NCBI RefSeq assembly: GCF_052056915.1
Contig: NZ_CP195119.1
Coordinates: 3,410,001 to 3,474,000, forward strand
Direction: 5' to 3'
From: MTP4 sp052056915
GTDB lineage: Archaea > Halobacteriota > Methanosarcinia > Methanosarcinales > Methanosarcinaceae
DNA: 64,000 nucleotides
A program made the translations under genes and the position numbers. The notes below the pieces were generated by a model. It ran no database searches and had not been told where the DNA came from. It saw only the letters and a list, made by a program, of their open reading frames with translations. This document shows, piece after piece, positions 42,646-51,717 of the stretch. Positions within the stretch are counted from its first letter, which is position 1; every line of letters begins with the position of its first letter.

Positions 42646-42849
42646 ATGACGCTGCACGACTCTGTAAAAAATTTCTTCCTGAAAGGGAGGGGCGTAGCAC
42701 TTGGCTTTCCCCTTATCTTTATTGGAGCTGTTCTCTTTACTATTAACAAGGTTCTCGGTGGAATAACGGTCTTAATCGGAATTATTTTCCTTTCACTGAG
42801 CGATTATTTCCTTGAAAACGAGGACGATGAGCTTGATGACGGGTTCTGA
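42646..42849 (+). CDS. Small membrane protein, unknown function
   Basis: A 67-residue protein with two predicted membrane helices (VALGFPLIFIGAVLFTINKV and ITVLIGIIFLSLSDYFL) in a hairpin, and an acidic C-terminus (ENEDDELDDGF) that would be on the same side as the basic N-terminus. The ribosome site GGAGGAGA supports translation. I recognise no family. It stands alone between korA and hmgA, on the strand opposite to both. Confidence 0.7.
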   Translation: MTLHDSVKNFFLKGRGVALGFPLIFIGAVLFTINKVLGGITVLIGIIFLSLSDYFLENEDDELDDGF

Positions 42850-43339
42850 TGCTAATTTGTTAATTTGAATGTGTTAAATTTTTGAGATGCCTGATAGTTC
42901 TCAAAATAGAAAGTTCTCAAATAAAAAAGGCTTAAAATAAATATAGTGTTTTCCCGAAAAGAAAACAGGCTACTAGAACAAGTCCTAGAATTAGTATTTC
43001 CATATGCAGCAATGTGTACAATATTGCAAAACATATAATAATAGTAACTGCACAGGCCAGATTATCAATGGGGTTGCTCATGCATGTCGCCATATTCTAT
43101 TTAGAAGCGTATACTGTAATAAGCGTTTCTACTTTGAACAAAAATTTAATAATAGCTGAAAGTATAATAAACCCAAGATATCTCTGGCAGGTAAAAGCAT
43201 AAACGGGAACCTGAGCAGGTTAATACCATGATTGCCTGAGATATATAAAAATCCCAAAACTAAAAAGCCGAAACTTTTCTGAATATTGGGTTTTTTACTG
43301 CAAAAAAAGAAAGAGAAAAAGAAGATATTGAATCTTTTT
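42850..43339. other. Intergenic region between the small membrane protein and hmgA
   Basis: No convincing gene. A 62-codon plus-strand frame (43014-43202) has no ribosome site or motif. A-rich DNA at 43290-43330, read on the minus strand, is the T-rich region just after hmgA and could be its terminator. Confidence 0.4.
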
Positions 43340-44596
43340 TTAGAACTTCCCGCGGCCGAGCTGGGCGTGTGCCCTGGCAAGGTGGCCTGCGGCCTGGGCT
43401 CCTATCAGGGAGATTTCTCCTGCAAGCACGGCGGCTGCAATGATTTCCGCAAGCTTTCTGGCATTTGCTCCCGGGGGATCCCCTGCGCCTGCGGCCCCGA
43501 GGAGGTTCAGGCATTCCCTCTGGGTACCCAGGCCCGTTCCTCCTCCCACGGTTCCCAGGGGAAGGGCAGGAAGGGTTACTGTGCAGTGGATTTCCTCATA
43601 TTTTGTAAGTTCCATGCTCGTGATTGCGGTGCTGCCTTCGACAACGTGGGCTGCGTCCTGTCCGCAGGCAAGGTAGATTGCGGCAATGATGTTTGCGGCA
43701 TGGGCATTGAAACCGATCGCTCCTGCTCTTGCCGAGCCCAGAAGGTTCTTGCTGTAGTTCACCTCGACCATGGACTCAGGAGTGCATTTCAAGGTATTTT
43801 TTACGATTTCTGCGGGGATGGTCACCTCAGCCACAACAGTCCTTCCTCTCCCAAGGATGGTGTTTATCGATGCCGGCTTTTTATCGGTGCACATGTTGCC
43901 TGACAGGGAAATCGGTTCTGCTCCGAATTCGTCCTCGATCAGGTGGAGTACGGCGTTAGTTGCTATGGTCACCATGTTCATGCCCATGGCGTCCTTTGTG
44001 TCATAGGAGAACCTCAGGTATACATAGGTCCCGGCAACGAAAGGTTTTACACTGAGGAGTTTCCCGAAGCGTGTGGTCTTTTCGGCGACCTCTTTCATCT
44101 GTTCGAAAATTGCGGGACTTTTTACCCATTCATAGAACTTTTTAGCACGGTCCAGGTTTTCCAGTTTGAAAACAGGAGCCCGTGTCATTTCATCCTCGAA
44201 GATCCTGACATTTGCTCCCCCGCATTTCGTAATGGCTGAACAGCCGCGGTTTACGCTTGCCACCAGGGCTCCTTCGGTCGTGGCAAGGGGTACATAGTAC
44301 TCAGAGTCTGCGTATTCCCCGTTTACTTTCAGACGCCCCGCAACCCCCAGGGGGAGCTGGATTGCCCCGATCATGTTTTCGATATTCTTCTTTGTTGTAG
44401 CCTCCACATCGAAGGAAAAGTTCTGGATATGTTCGAACTCAAGTTTTGCAAACTCCTGAATCGCAAGCCTCCTGAGCTTTACGGCAGTTTCAGGGTCCGC
44501 AACTTCTTCAATTTTGCGAAGGGCGATATCTCCGTCCAGGATTTTCTGTAAAAGAAGTTTTTCATTTTCATCAAGTTCATAGCTTTCTAGAGGCAT
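43340..44596 (-). CDS. hmgA: HMG-CoA reductase, class I (NADPH)
   Basis: Makes mevalonate for archaeal isoprenoid lipids. About 418 residues. The catalytic set is visible: Glu in ENMIGAIQLPLG, Lys in MCTDKKPAS, Asp in LACGQDAAHVVEG and His in GHLARAHAQLG. The cofactor motif is DTKDAMGMNMV. Class I is shown by ENVIG-like ENMIG and the DKK motif. The frame is open to 44632 (TTG), but GGTGATTCC before ATG 44596 is the better start. A 22-base repeat array lies about 170 bases upstream. Confidence 0.95.
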   Translation of the reverse strand: MPLESYELDENEKLLLQKILDGDIALRKIEEVADPETAVKLRRLAIQEFAKLEFEHIQNFSFDVEATTKKNIENMIGAIQLPLGVAGRLKVNGEYADSEYYVPLATTEGALVASVNRGCSAITKCGGANVRIFEDEMTRAPVFKLENLDRAKKFYEWVKSPAIFEQMKEVAEKTTRFGKLLSVKPFVAGTYVYLRFSYDTKDAMGMNMVTIATNAVLHLIEDEFGAEPISLSGNMCTDKKPASINTILGRGRTVVAEVTIPAEIVKNTLKCTPESMVEVNYSKNLLGSARAGAIGFNAHAANIIAAIYLACGQDAAHVVEGSTAITSMELTKYEEIHCTVTLPALPLGTVGGGTGLGTQRECLNLLGAAGAGDPPGANARKLAEIIAAAVLAGEISLIGAQAAGHLARAHAQLGRGKF

Positions 44597-44767
44597 GGAA
44601 TCACCGAAATCTGGGTCCTTATCTTGTTTCAATAGGCGTATTGTTTCAATAGGCTCAATTACCTTTTAATGCTAAACCAATCAGGCTTAATTAGCTTCCA
44701 ATGCTATAATTCGTCATATTAATTTAAATTCAGCATTTTTATACTATATATACTCCTATTAACATAT

Positions 44768-44965
44768 AATTCATTCCTTAAAACGATTTAATTCATTCCT
44801 TAAAGCGGTTTAATTCATTCCTTAAAGCGATTTAATTCATTCCTTAAAGCGGTTTAATTCATTCCTTAAAGCGGTTTAATTCATACCTTAAAGCGATTTA
44901 ATTCATTCCTTAAAGCGGTTTAATTCATACCTTAAAGCGATTTAATTCATTCCTTAAAGCGTTTT
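44768..44965 (+). repeat. 22-base tandem repeat, nine copies, upstream of hmgA
   Basis: Nine head-to-tail units (AATTCATTCCTTAAAGCG plus GTTT or ATTT). Only two positions vary: T/A at position 8 (ATTCC or ATACC) and G/A in the GCGG/GCGA part. No spacers, so not CRISPR. It lies in the hmgA upstream region. Confidence 0.92.
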
Positions 44966-45051
44966 TTTAAGGTTTTATTTTGCTCAGGACAAGTGAATTG
45001 CAAGAGTCACATAAAAAACTTTGCAAGTTTGCATGGTCTGGCAGCCGACGT

Positions 45052-45240
45052 AAAGCCGGATTGTATCCGTTCAGAAACCGTTGAAACATGAAGCCTGATA
45101 GCTTCAGATAAAGGTCAGGAAGAGGGGGAAACCTTGATAACCTCGTCTCAGTAACCGTCAGGGGGACGAAGCCCGATAGTTTAGGGCCAGGATCTGGGAA
45201 GAAGTTGAACTTTGATAGTGTCAGGTCATATGTAATTTAC
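45052..45240 (+). repeat. Degenerate 39-base repeat, about five copies
   Basis: Units start near 45052, 45090, 45128, 45168 and 45207, each with (G/A)AAGCC or GAAACC and TTGATAG or TGATAG. Units 45090 and 45168 are the most alike (GAAGCCTGATAGCTTCAG and GAAGCCCGATAGTTTAG). The rest of 44597-45344 shows no gene. Confidence 0.6.
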
Positions 45241-45344
45241 AAAAATTTAGAAAAGAATTTCCGTGAGTTTCCGTGAACCGGGGATTATTGTAAAAAAGTT
45301 GAAGTTGAGGGACAGGTAACGGGGTCAAAAATCGATCAGTAAGA

Positions 45345-45713
45345 TCAGAAACTGATGATCAGCTGGTTTTCTTCCTGATACTGGAGAAACACTTCAGCAA
45401 CATCTCTGGAACAGATAAACTCGATTCCTGGAATTAATTCTTCTTTTTTAAGCCCTATCATATCCGACGCGAGCTGGCAGCAACGGAACTCCACTCCCAT
45501 CTCGATGCACTCCTGCATCATGGCGTCATATTTGGGCGACCCCCTGGTCTTGTCTTTCTTTCCAAGTAACACTCCCATGGGCCCCCAGAGAATTACCAGT
45601 ACATCAAGCCCCTTACTCCGATAGTACTTAGCAAATTTGAGGGTTTCCTGCGGGCTGGTGCTTTCATACACCATATTTTTGAGCAGCAGTAATACCTTTT
45701 TGACCTTTGTCAT
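45345..45713 (-). CDS. DsrE-family protein
   Basis: A 122-residue DsrE/F-like protein: VLLLLKNMVYESTSPQETLKF, LDVLVILWGPMGVLLGKK, MMQECIEMGVEFRCCQLASDM and GIEFICSRDVAEVFLQYQEE. DsrE-type proteins move sulfur on Cys or work as small regulators. Two adjacent cysteines (FRCCQ) and Cys in FICSRD could be sulfur carriers. No sulfur-relay partner (DsrF, DsrH or TusA) is encoded nearby. It has repeats on both sides. A role in sulfur transfer is a family guess. Confidence 0.82.
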   Translation of the reverse strand: MTKVKKVLLLLKNMVYESTSPQETLKFAKYYRSKGLDVLVILWGPMGVLLGKKDKTRGSPKYDAMMQECIEMGVEFRCCQLASDMIGLKKEELIPGIEFICSRDVAEVFLQYQEENQLIISF

Positions 45714-46392
45714 AAAAACCCCATGGCCTGAATAATACTTTTCTGAAACAGATTACTTTGATGTATATAAAGTTTCACATTGGAATTATATAAATATAAA
45801 TTTCTTCCGACTTTTATTAAATAATTCTGGCGCATTACTAATAAATAAGGACTGTTTACATGATCCGCAGCCTCAAAATATTTCCGGATGCTCTGGTCTC
45901 CTTCAGTTAAATTGAAACAACTTTGAATTTACCAGCTGCTCTGGTCCCCTTCAGTTAAATTGAAACAACTTTGAATTTACCAGCTGCTCTGGTCCCCTTC
46001 AGTTAAATTGAAACAACTTTGAATTTACCAGCTAATTAACTCCAGACCACTTCAAACCCTTAGGTAATGAATACCTTTTCTGCTTTAAACCTTTTGAACC
46101 GTCGGATCCCCAAACCTCCTATTAAACTCCGGCTGTTGCAAACCCTGATGCCGGCTCCTTTATTTCTTGAAATTACCGGATACCTGTACTTTCGAGTTGT
46201 TTAGTCTCTGAACCCCGTACCTTTGAGCTTTTAAAGCCACTGGGGCCCTATTTTGGAGCTGTTGAAGTTCCTGAATACTTCAACTTTGAGTTGTTGAGCC
46301 AATTACCCCTTGCCCCGATGGGTATGTTTCCTAATATCTAACTCATTTTAATTTTTAAGCAATCTCCTCAAATTCCGGTTCGAGATTGACTA
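45714..46392. other. Long intergenic region packed with repeats
   Basis: About 680 bases without a gene. It holds a 48-base unit, three near-identical copies at 45891-46034 (GCTCTGGTCCCCTTCAGTTA and onwards). From 46050 to 46320 a looser series of about 33-base units repeats words like TTTGAG(C/T)TGTTGA and CTGAA(C/T). It lies between the DsrE gene and the end of archaellum cluster 2. Confidence 0.7.
45891..46034 (+). repeat. 48-base tandem repeat, three copies
   Basis: Three units, differing by about one base (GGTCTCC in the first, GGTCCCC in the others). Each contains TTCAGTTAAATTGAA, an imperfect inverted repeat. Confidence 0.88.
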
Positions 46393-46812
46393 TTACCGGG
46401 AATTGGTCAGGTAGATGCTGTACCTGTACTGGACTATAATCCTTTGCTGCTGAGCCTTTTTATTGTTAAGCAGGGCAAGGGTTTCATTCAGCTCGGTTGC
46501 CAGATCGCTGACACTTACGTCGTCCTCAAGGACTTTGAGTATGCCGTACTCTTCTTCCAGCTGTAAGGTCCTGTCATTCTTGAGTTCCTCAAGTATGTCA
46601 TTTCCGAATGTATAGGCTTCCTCGGTCACAGGTTCTGCGTTTTCAGGGGCTTTGAGGGGTGCGCTTCCTTGGGGGTTTTTGGGTTCGGTTTCATCTCCCC
46701 TGTTCACAAAGCCCGGCCCGCTGCTTTTTATTGGATTTGCGGTTTTTTTCTTTGTAAACTTCCGGATAAAGCTTTTAATTGATTCTATTAGCTTTTCGAT
46801 TAATTTTATCAT
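46393..46812 (-). CDS. Unnamed protein after flaJ, cluster 2 (post-FlaJ family)
   Basis: A 139-residue protein, last gene of archaellum cluster 2, 134 bases after flaJ. A basic amphipathic N-terminus (IKLIEKLIESIKSFIRKFTK) is followed by a Pro/Gly-rich linker and a C-terminal part with FGNDILEELKNDRTLQLEEE, YGILKVLEDDVSVSDL and a helix. The C-terminal part lines up with the post-flaJ protein of cluster 1 (FGADLLEELLNDDSL and so on). Motif: FGxD[LI]LEELxNDxxL, EE, ILKxxED. Not a family I know. Context points to an archaellum accessory protein. Confidence 0.75.
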   Translation of the reverse strand: MIKLIEKLIESIKSFIRKFTKKKTANPIKSSGPGFVNRGDETEPKNPQGSAPLKAPENAEPVTEEAYTFGNDILEELKNDRTLQLEEEYGILKVLEDDVSVSDLATELNETLALLNNKKAQQQRIIVQYRYSIYLTNSR

Positions 46813-46946
46813 ACTTTTACCTCATTATTCCAGTGGCTGGCAAATCCTTAGCTCTCTTTTCCTTAGCTCTCTTTTCCTGATCCGAAATTCTGCCTCCGGG
46901 GTTTCCAGTGCAGACACCGTTTCACTGGTTCTTTCTTCAAAATTTC

Positions 46947-48416
46947 TTAAAAATCAAAGGAGAATATCTTTCCCACAAAGAGTGGTACGACCAGTATCAT
47001 CAGGGCTGAAATAAGGCACATGACCGCTCCGTAAAAATATATTTTATAGTTTCCTCCTCCATCCACTACTTTTACGACCAGGGAATCCGCGATTGTAAGG
47101 ATTATAATTGCCCCTATGGTGAATTTATACAAAAAATCTATATTACTCCCTACACTGAACATGCTCATGCCAAGTCCCGCCGTACTGCTTGCTCCCTGGA
47201 ACTCTGAAAAGTGCGAATCGTACATCTGCGTCAGGACTTCACTGAATTTTTTCATCATTTCAATAATGAATATGAGCAGACCGGTCATCACGGCATGCAT
47301 TACCACGTTCAGGCCTATGAATCCCTTGCTGACCATTTTTCGTTTCATCCGGAGCAGGACGATTGCAAGGCTCGAAGAAGAGACAATTTTCCCTATTTCC
47401 GAAGGGTCTCCTCCCAGGTTGACCGCATGATTGTAAATTTTTGTGCACCTGTTGATCAGTTCGGAGCCGGTTTCCCCTATGAACTTTTCCCAGCACAGGT
47501 CCGGGTCCAGGTCAAGGGTAAGCCTGGTATAGAGCTTGTCTACGAGAGGTTCCAGATGTCCGACGCTTTCCCGGTCGAGTTTTTTCATTGCTGTTGAGGT
47601 AGTGACACCCATGGTCCCTGAAAGGGAACCAAGGCTCTTTGCAAATGCGGGAAAGCTTTTGTCCCTCTGTTCTATCTTCAGGTCATCGATCATGCCCACG
47701 ATCCCTATGGGAGCCATGAATGCTGCTGCAGTCAGGAAAATATAGGGAACCCGGACATTTTTATAAACAAGGACTCCCACTGCAAGGGCTCCCAGAGGGA
47801 GCAATATAAGGCTTAAAGCTGCTGCTATGTGCTGTTCCCTGGATTTTTGCTCAAGGGAGTGGAGTTTGATCTCGGAGGGGGCCGAATCATACAGGATAAG
47901 TATACCCATGCCGCAGATGAAAACCATAATGAAGAGGACCAGGGCTGCCATAATCTCTACGTCTCCCATATCATAGATCATTGTCGAGATTAGTAGCATC
48001 GTCACGATAAGGGAAACCGAAACAAGGAGGGCGGTGTACCCGTCGGTCCATTTTTTCAGGGATTCAACGTCGTTTTCATACTGGTTGGAGTATATCTCTT
48101 CCATCGTTTCCCTTTCATTCATCAGAAAATCTTTCTCGGATTCCCCTGAAGCAAGAGCAGTTGCCATCCGGCCAAATAAATCGCTCAGGTTACTATTGGA
48201 TATTTTTTTTGAGATCAGCTTGCAGGCTTTTGAGTATTCATACCCCATTTTCACGGCAAGGATATGCATTTTTTTGAAATAGATGGCGATTGAATATTCT
48301 TCCCTTTCGGAGGCATATTTGAAGATTTTGTCCCTCTGGATGTCTGCTGTGGAAATCGCTGTCATATAGGTGAGGAGGAAGAAAATATCATCACTGGTCT
48401 TTTGATCTTCTTTCAT
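46947..48416 (-). CDS. flaJ: Archaellum membrane protein FlaJ (ArlJ), cluster 2
   Basis: A 489-residue polytopic protein. It matches the cluster-1 FlaJ along its length (FLLTYMTAISTADIQRDKIF, KWTDGYTALLVS, RDKSFPAFAKSLGSLSGT, CWEKFIGETGSELINR, SSSSLAIVLLRMKRKMVS), but lacks its Gly/Lys/Phe-rich N-terminal tail. The start overlaps the flaI stop by one base (TAATG). Role: membrane core of the archaellum motor, beneath FlaI. Confidence 0.93.
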   Translation of the reverse strand: MKEDQKTSDDIFFLLTYMTAISTADIQRDKIFKYASEREEYSIAIYFKKMHILAVKMGYEYSKACKLISKKISNSNLSDLFGRMATALASGESEKDFLMNERETMEEIYSNQYENDVESLKKWTDGYTALLVSVSLIVTMLLISTMIYDMGDVEIMAALVLFIMVFICGMGILILYDSAPSEIKLHSLEQKSREQHIAAALSLILLPLGALAVGVLVYKNVRVPYIFLTAAAFMAPIGIVGMIDDLKIEQRDKSFPAFAKSLGSLSGTMGVTTSTAMKKLDRESVGHLEPLVDKLYTRLTLDLDPDLCWEKFIGETGSELINRCTKIYNHAVNLGGDPSEIGKIVSSSSLAIVLLRMKRKMVSKGFIGLNVVMHAVMTGLLIFIIEMMKKFSEVLTQMYDSHFSEFQGASSTAGLGMSMFSVGSNIDFLYKFTIGAIIILTIADSLVVKVVDGGGNYKIYFYGAVMCLISALMILVVPLFVGKIFSFDF

Positions 48417-50167
48417 TAGATCAGGCCCTCCTCCTCTATCTTGATCATCATTGCAAAAAGGTCATAAAATCCGGTAACTTTCGCCTCGTGCAGCTTCCTC
48501 AGGATCCGTTCCCGGTGCTGGATGTCCCTGTATATTTTTTTGGTCTGGTTCTCGGGGATCCCGAGTTTAGGGGCTATTCTGTTTTCGAGGAGGTACGAGT
48601 TCATATCTGCTACAAATTCGAAACTGTCAGTGGAAGAGTCCCAGCGGAACACTTCAATAAAGGAGAAGGTGTCGCTTACAGGGTCGTACCCGACTATTTC
48701 GTTTACGCTGGTCACCCGCCTTATCATCCCTTTTCCGGGGAGGTGGATGGCGTTCTGGCAGATCACCAGGTTCAGGTTGTCCATGTAGGTCTTGGGGACA
48801 TTTATGGGATCTCCCGTGATCCTCTGGATAAGCTTTTCAACGGACGAGGCGTGGAAAGTTGACATGACCGGGTGCCCTGTCTGCATGGCCTGGAAAGCTA
48901 TGTTCCCTTCGACGCCTCTGATTTCTCCGATCATGATTTCGTTCGGGCGCTGACGCAGGGCTGCCCTTAGGAGGTCAAACATCGAGACTTCGGAGTTGCT
49001 TTCTTCCCTGGAAGCCCTTGTTACCTCCCTTGTCCAGTTCTTGAGAGGGACCTGCAGTTCGGGGGTGTCTTCAATGGACACGACTTTCCCTTCGGGGGGG
49101 AGGAAGGTGGTAAGGGCGTTGAGGAGAGTAGTTTTTCCTGATGCCGTTTCTCCTGCAATGAAACAGCTCATTCCCTGTTTGAGCAGGATCCAGAGATATG
49201 CGGCTATGGTATAGTCAAGGGACCCGAATTCTATCAGGTCGAGGATGGATAGCGGTGTGCCTGCAAACTTACGGATCGTAAAGTTGCTACCCCTTTTCGA
49301 GACGTCTTCCCCGAAAACTATATTGATCCTTGACCCGTCCGGAAGGGTGGCATCGACAATCGGGTCCCGGTAGGTAATGGGCTTTCCTATTTTTTCCGAA
49401 ACTTTGACGACGAAGGAATTGAGGTCTCCCATATCCTTGAACGTGATCATTGTTTTCAGGCCGGAAAATATCTTATGTTCGACAAAGATGTGCCCGAGCC
49501 CGCTGCAGCTGATATCTTCTATATAGGGGTCCTTGAGGAGTGGTTCGAGTACCCCCAGCCCGACCTTGTCCCGGAGGATGATGTACTTTATTGCCTGGTA
49601 TTCCCTGGGGGTTACGTATATTTTTTCGATGTTTTTGAGCTTGAAGAGCTGGTTCAGGTATTTGAGGACCTTGTTTAAAAAATCAAACCATGTTCCTTTC
49701 TGTTTGGCCCCATCCTCTCTTATCACACAGGTCCTTTCAATAAGTTCGAGCAGATGGGTTTCCCTTTCTTCGGGGGTTTCGGCTTCAAGTTCGGTACCGT
49801 CCACAAGGTCTACGAATATCTCTTCCAGGTCCATCAGGAGGCGTTCTATATCCTGGCCAAGCGTTGGCTCAATGGGCACGTAGTAGTCCCTTATATCCTC
49901 CCTGTCAGGGTAAATATGGATAGGGACTCCGTTATCCACGGCATATATGAGGTTAGGGTGTTCGAGCCCTTTCAGTGCCCTTGTAATTTTCATATAAAAG
50001 GTAGGGACTCCGATTTTGTCAAGAGGAAGGGTCTGGATATAGCCCAGAACATGCTGGTTTTCTTCCTCCTGAACAAATTCCTAAAGGTTGTCCGGGAGTC
50101 TGAAGAAACCGCATTGTGCCGCATCTTCTATGAGTGTATTCGCGGACTCGAAGAGAGCTTCCTCCAT
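48416..50167 (-). CDS. flaI: Archaellum motor ATPase FlaI (ArlI), cluster 2, with in-frame TAG (possible pyrrolysine)
   Basis: The gene most likely begins at ATG 50167, nine bases after flaH and five bases after GGTGG. Codon 29 is TAG (50081-50083). Before it the frame reads MEEALFES... to FRLPDNL; after it EFVQEEENQHVLGYI runs in frame without another stop to 48416. The cluster-1 FlaI reads SPEFKEFVDREENRHILDYL there, so homology crosses the TAG, which replaces a Lys. Read through, the protein has 583 residues. Walker A is GETASGKTTLLNAL, with the Asp box MIGEIRGVEGN and the His box GHPVMSTFHASS. Terminated, the next ATG is 49993 and the protein would lose 58 N-terminal residues. TAG can be pyrrolysine in Methanosarcinaceae; a fresh mutation is the alternative. 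Confidence 0.88.
50081..50083 (-). other. In-frame amber codon in flaI of cluster 2 (candidate pyrrolysine site)
   Basis: Minus-strand TAG as codon 29 of flaI. It stands where the paralogue has lysine, between conserved residues (Leu/Phe before, Glu-Phe-Val after). No pylTSBCD genes are in this window. Confidence 0.7.
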
Positions 50168-50176
50168 TTTTCCACC

Positions 50177-50920
50177 TTATGCCCTTGCTTTTGAAATTGG
50201 AATTATCTTGAATCCGAAATTGGGTCTGATATCAAAACTGAAGATGTTTCCGGTTGCTTTCTGGGCTCCCCGGACCTTTGAGATTTCCATGCTTTTTACA
50301 AGCTGTTCTCCCATCTGTTCTATTTTAAGATGGAGGTGAACATCGCAGATTGAACGGAGCCTTACGAGAAGCATCTCCGAAAAGGCATATCCGTGAGCTG
50401 TGATAAGGATGGTTTTTCCCCGGTCACAGAGTTTCTTACATCTCGTAAAAAAATCAAGTATTTCATTTTCTGGGAGGTCGACCACGAAAACGGTTAATGA
50501 ATCGATAATTATGAGGTCTTCTCTGGAGCTTTCAATTGTTTTCAGCATAACCTGCAGGAGGTTTTCAGCGGTTTCCCTGTTTCCCTTTGCAAGGTTCTCC
50601 TGAATAGGGTAGATTTTTGCCCTTCCGACAATGTAATAATCCGTAATATCCAGGGCCAGGCTCTCCATCTGCTTTAGCAGGCTCCTATTTGTGTTTTCGG
50701 TGGTAAACATGAGCACCTTTTTCTGGCCGTCAAGTCCACCCTTCATCAGCTGCTGCATAAGGACGGACTTTCCGCTGTCATTTGCCCCTTCTATCAGGCC
50801 CAGGGACGATACGGGGATTCCCCCTCCCATTTTGCTGTCAATTTCAGAATTCCCGGAAGATATGATGTCCGCCAGGGTGTCGTCTTTTCCGTACGTTTTA
50901 CCCGCATCCATGTCTATCAC
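50177..50920 (-). CDS. flaH: Archaellum protein FlaH (ArlH), cluster 2
   Basis: A 247-residue KaiC/RecA-like ATP-binding protein. The Walker A is GANDSGKSVLMQQ (about 41), the Walker B-like segment is DLIIIDSLTVFVV, and DRGKTILITAHGYAFSEMLL follows. It is shorter at the N-terminus than the cluster-1 copy. It is followed nine bases later by the flaI start. A 280-base gap with its own TATA-like site separates it from flaF. Confidence 0.92.
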   Translation of the reverse strand: MIDMDAGKTYGKDDTLADIISSGNSEIDSKMGGGIPVSSLGLIEGANDSGKSVLMQQLMKGGLDGQKKVLMFTTENTNRSLLKQMESLALDITDYYIVGRAKIYPIQENLAKGNRETAENLLQVMLKTIESSREDLIIIDSLTVFVVDLPENEILDFFTRCKKLCDRGKTILITAHGYAFSEMLLVRLRSICDVHLHLKIEQMGEQLVKSMEISKVRGAQKATGNIFSFDIRPNFGFKIIPISKARA

Positions 50921-50988
50921 CGGATTTTTCCGGATTTCCTTTTTTCTCTTGTTTTTCCTTGCTGCCCGGGATCGTCCCCGAACAGGGG

Positions 50989-51003
50989 TTTTTATATATA
51001 TTT
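50989..51003 (-). promoter_or_regulatory. Possible internal promoter for flaHIJ, cluster 2
   Basis: On the minus strand AAATATATATAAAAA stands about 70 bases before the flaH start, inside a gap that is absent from the tighter cluster 1 arrangement (107 bases). It would let flaHIJ be expressed separately. Confidence 0.35.
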
Positions 51004-51201
51004 TTAATTTATTAATTTATCATGGAGGAAAAATTTCCGGATTATATGAAGATTTTTACTCTCTTCTCTTTCTGCTGATTCTTTCTTCCTGCCATAGTCC
51101 CGGAAATTTTTATTCGAGGCTTTTGTCCGAACTTTTGCCTGATCCGAATTCTTGTATTCTTCTGTTTTTACCCGCACTCAAGCCTTTGCCCGGACCAGCT
51201 C

Positions 51202-51717
51202 TCAACCTCTAAAGTACTTTGATGAATAAACTCCGTTTGGAGTTGTTATCTGTATCCAGTTGTTCAGGCTGCCTGTTTCAACACCTTCCCCGGTGTTCAT
51301 CCTGATCCTGATTTCCATCTCTTCGTCAGGGTCAAAGATCCCGGGATTTATCGCGTCCCGCGTAATATCTGTCACCACCCAGCTGTTCTCGACCGGGTCC
51401 GTGCCTTCCAGGTAGGGGACCCAGGTGGTTTTCATGGTTCCGGATGCGTTATAGTGGACGATTACATCCATGTTCTCGAATTCCCTGATTTTTACCTTGC
51501 CGGTATTCCTGACCACTGCGTTGATGAAAACCCCGTTTGTGCTGATATTTTCTATTTCAATGTCTGTCCTGAGAATTTCGTTGTTACTGTCCTGCATCTC
51601 TTTGATCGACCCTGAAAGTGTGTCGACCATGTAAATCCCTCCCTGCACACAGACATAGGATGCGGACAGAATAAGTGCTATGGCTATTGCCGACGAAATT
51701 ATCGTTCCGAAACCCAC
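51202..51717 (-). CDS. flaF: Archaellum stator-type protein FlaF (ArlF), cluster 2
   Basis: A 171-residue protein with the N-terminal helix FGTIISSAIAIALILSASYV and a beta-rich outer part (TDIEIENISTNGVFINAVV, then NPGIFDPDEEMEIRIRM, then WIQITTPNGVYSSKYF). It is the counterpart of the cluster-1 FlaF. The start is GTG, immediately after the flaG stop (TGAGTG). The stop is TGA. Confidence 0.85.
   Translation of the reverse strand: MGFGTIISSAIAIALILSASYVCVQGGIYMVDTLSGSIKEMQDSNNEILRTDIEIENISTNGVFINAVVRNTGKVKIREFENMDVIVHYNASGTMKTTWVPYLEGTDPVENSWVVTDITRDAINPGIFDPDEEMEIRIRMNTGEGVETGSLNNWIQITTPNGVYSSKYFRG

Noticed and set aside
44768..44965. Possible CRISPR array upstream of hmgA
   Set aside because: Units are directly adjacent without spacers, and no cas gene is near.
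48416..49993. flaI of cluster 2 as a normal gene beginning at ATG 49993
   Set aside because: No ribosome site stands before 49993, and 58 conserved codons upstream, with a good ribosome site at 50167, belong to the same protein apart from the TAG.
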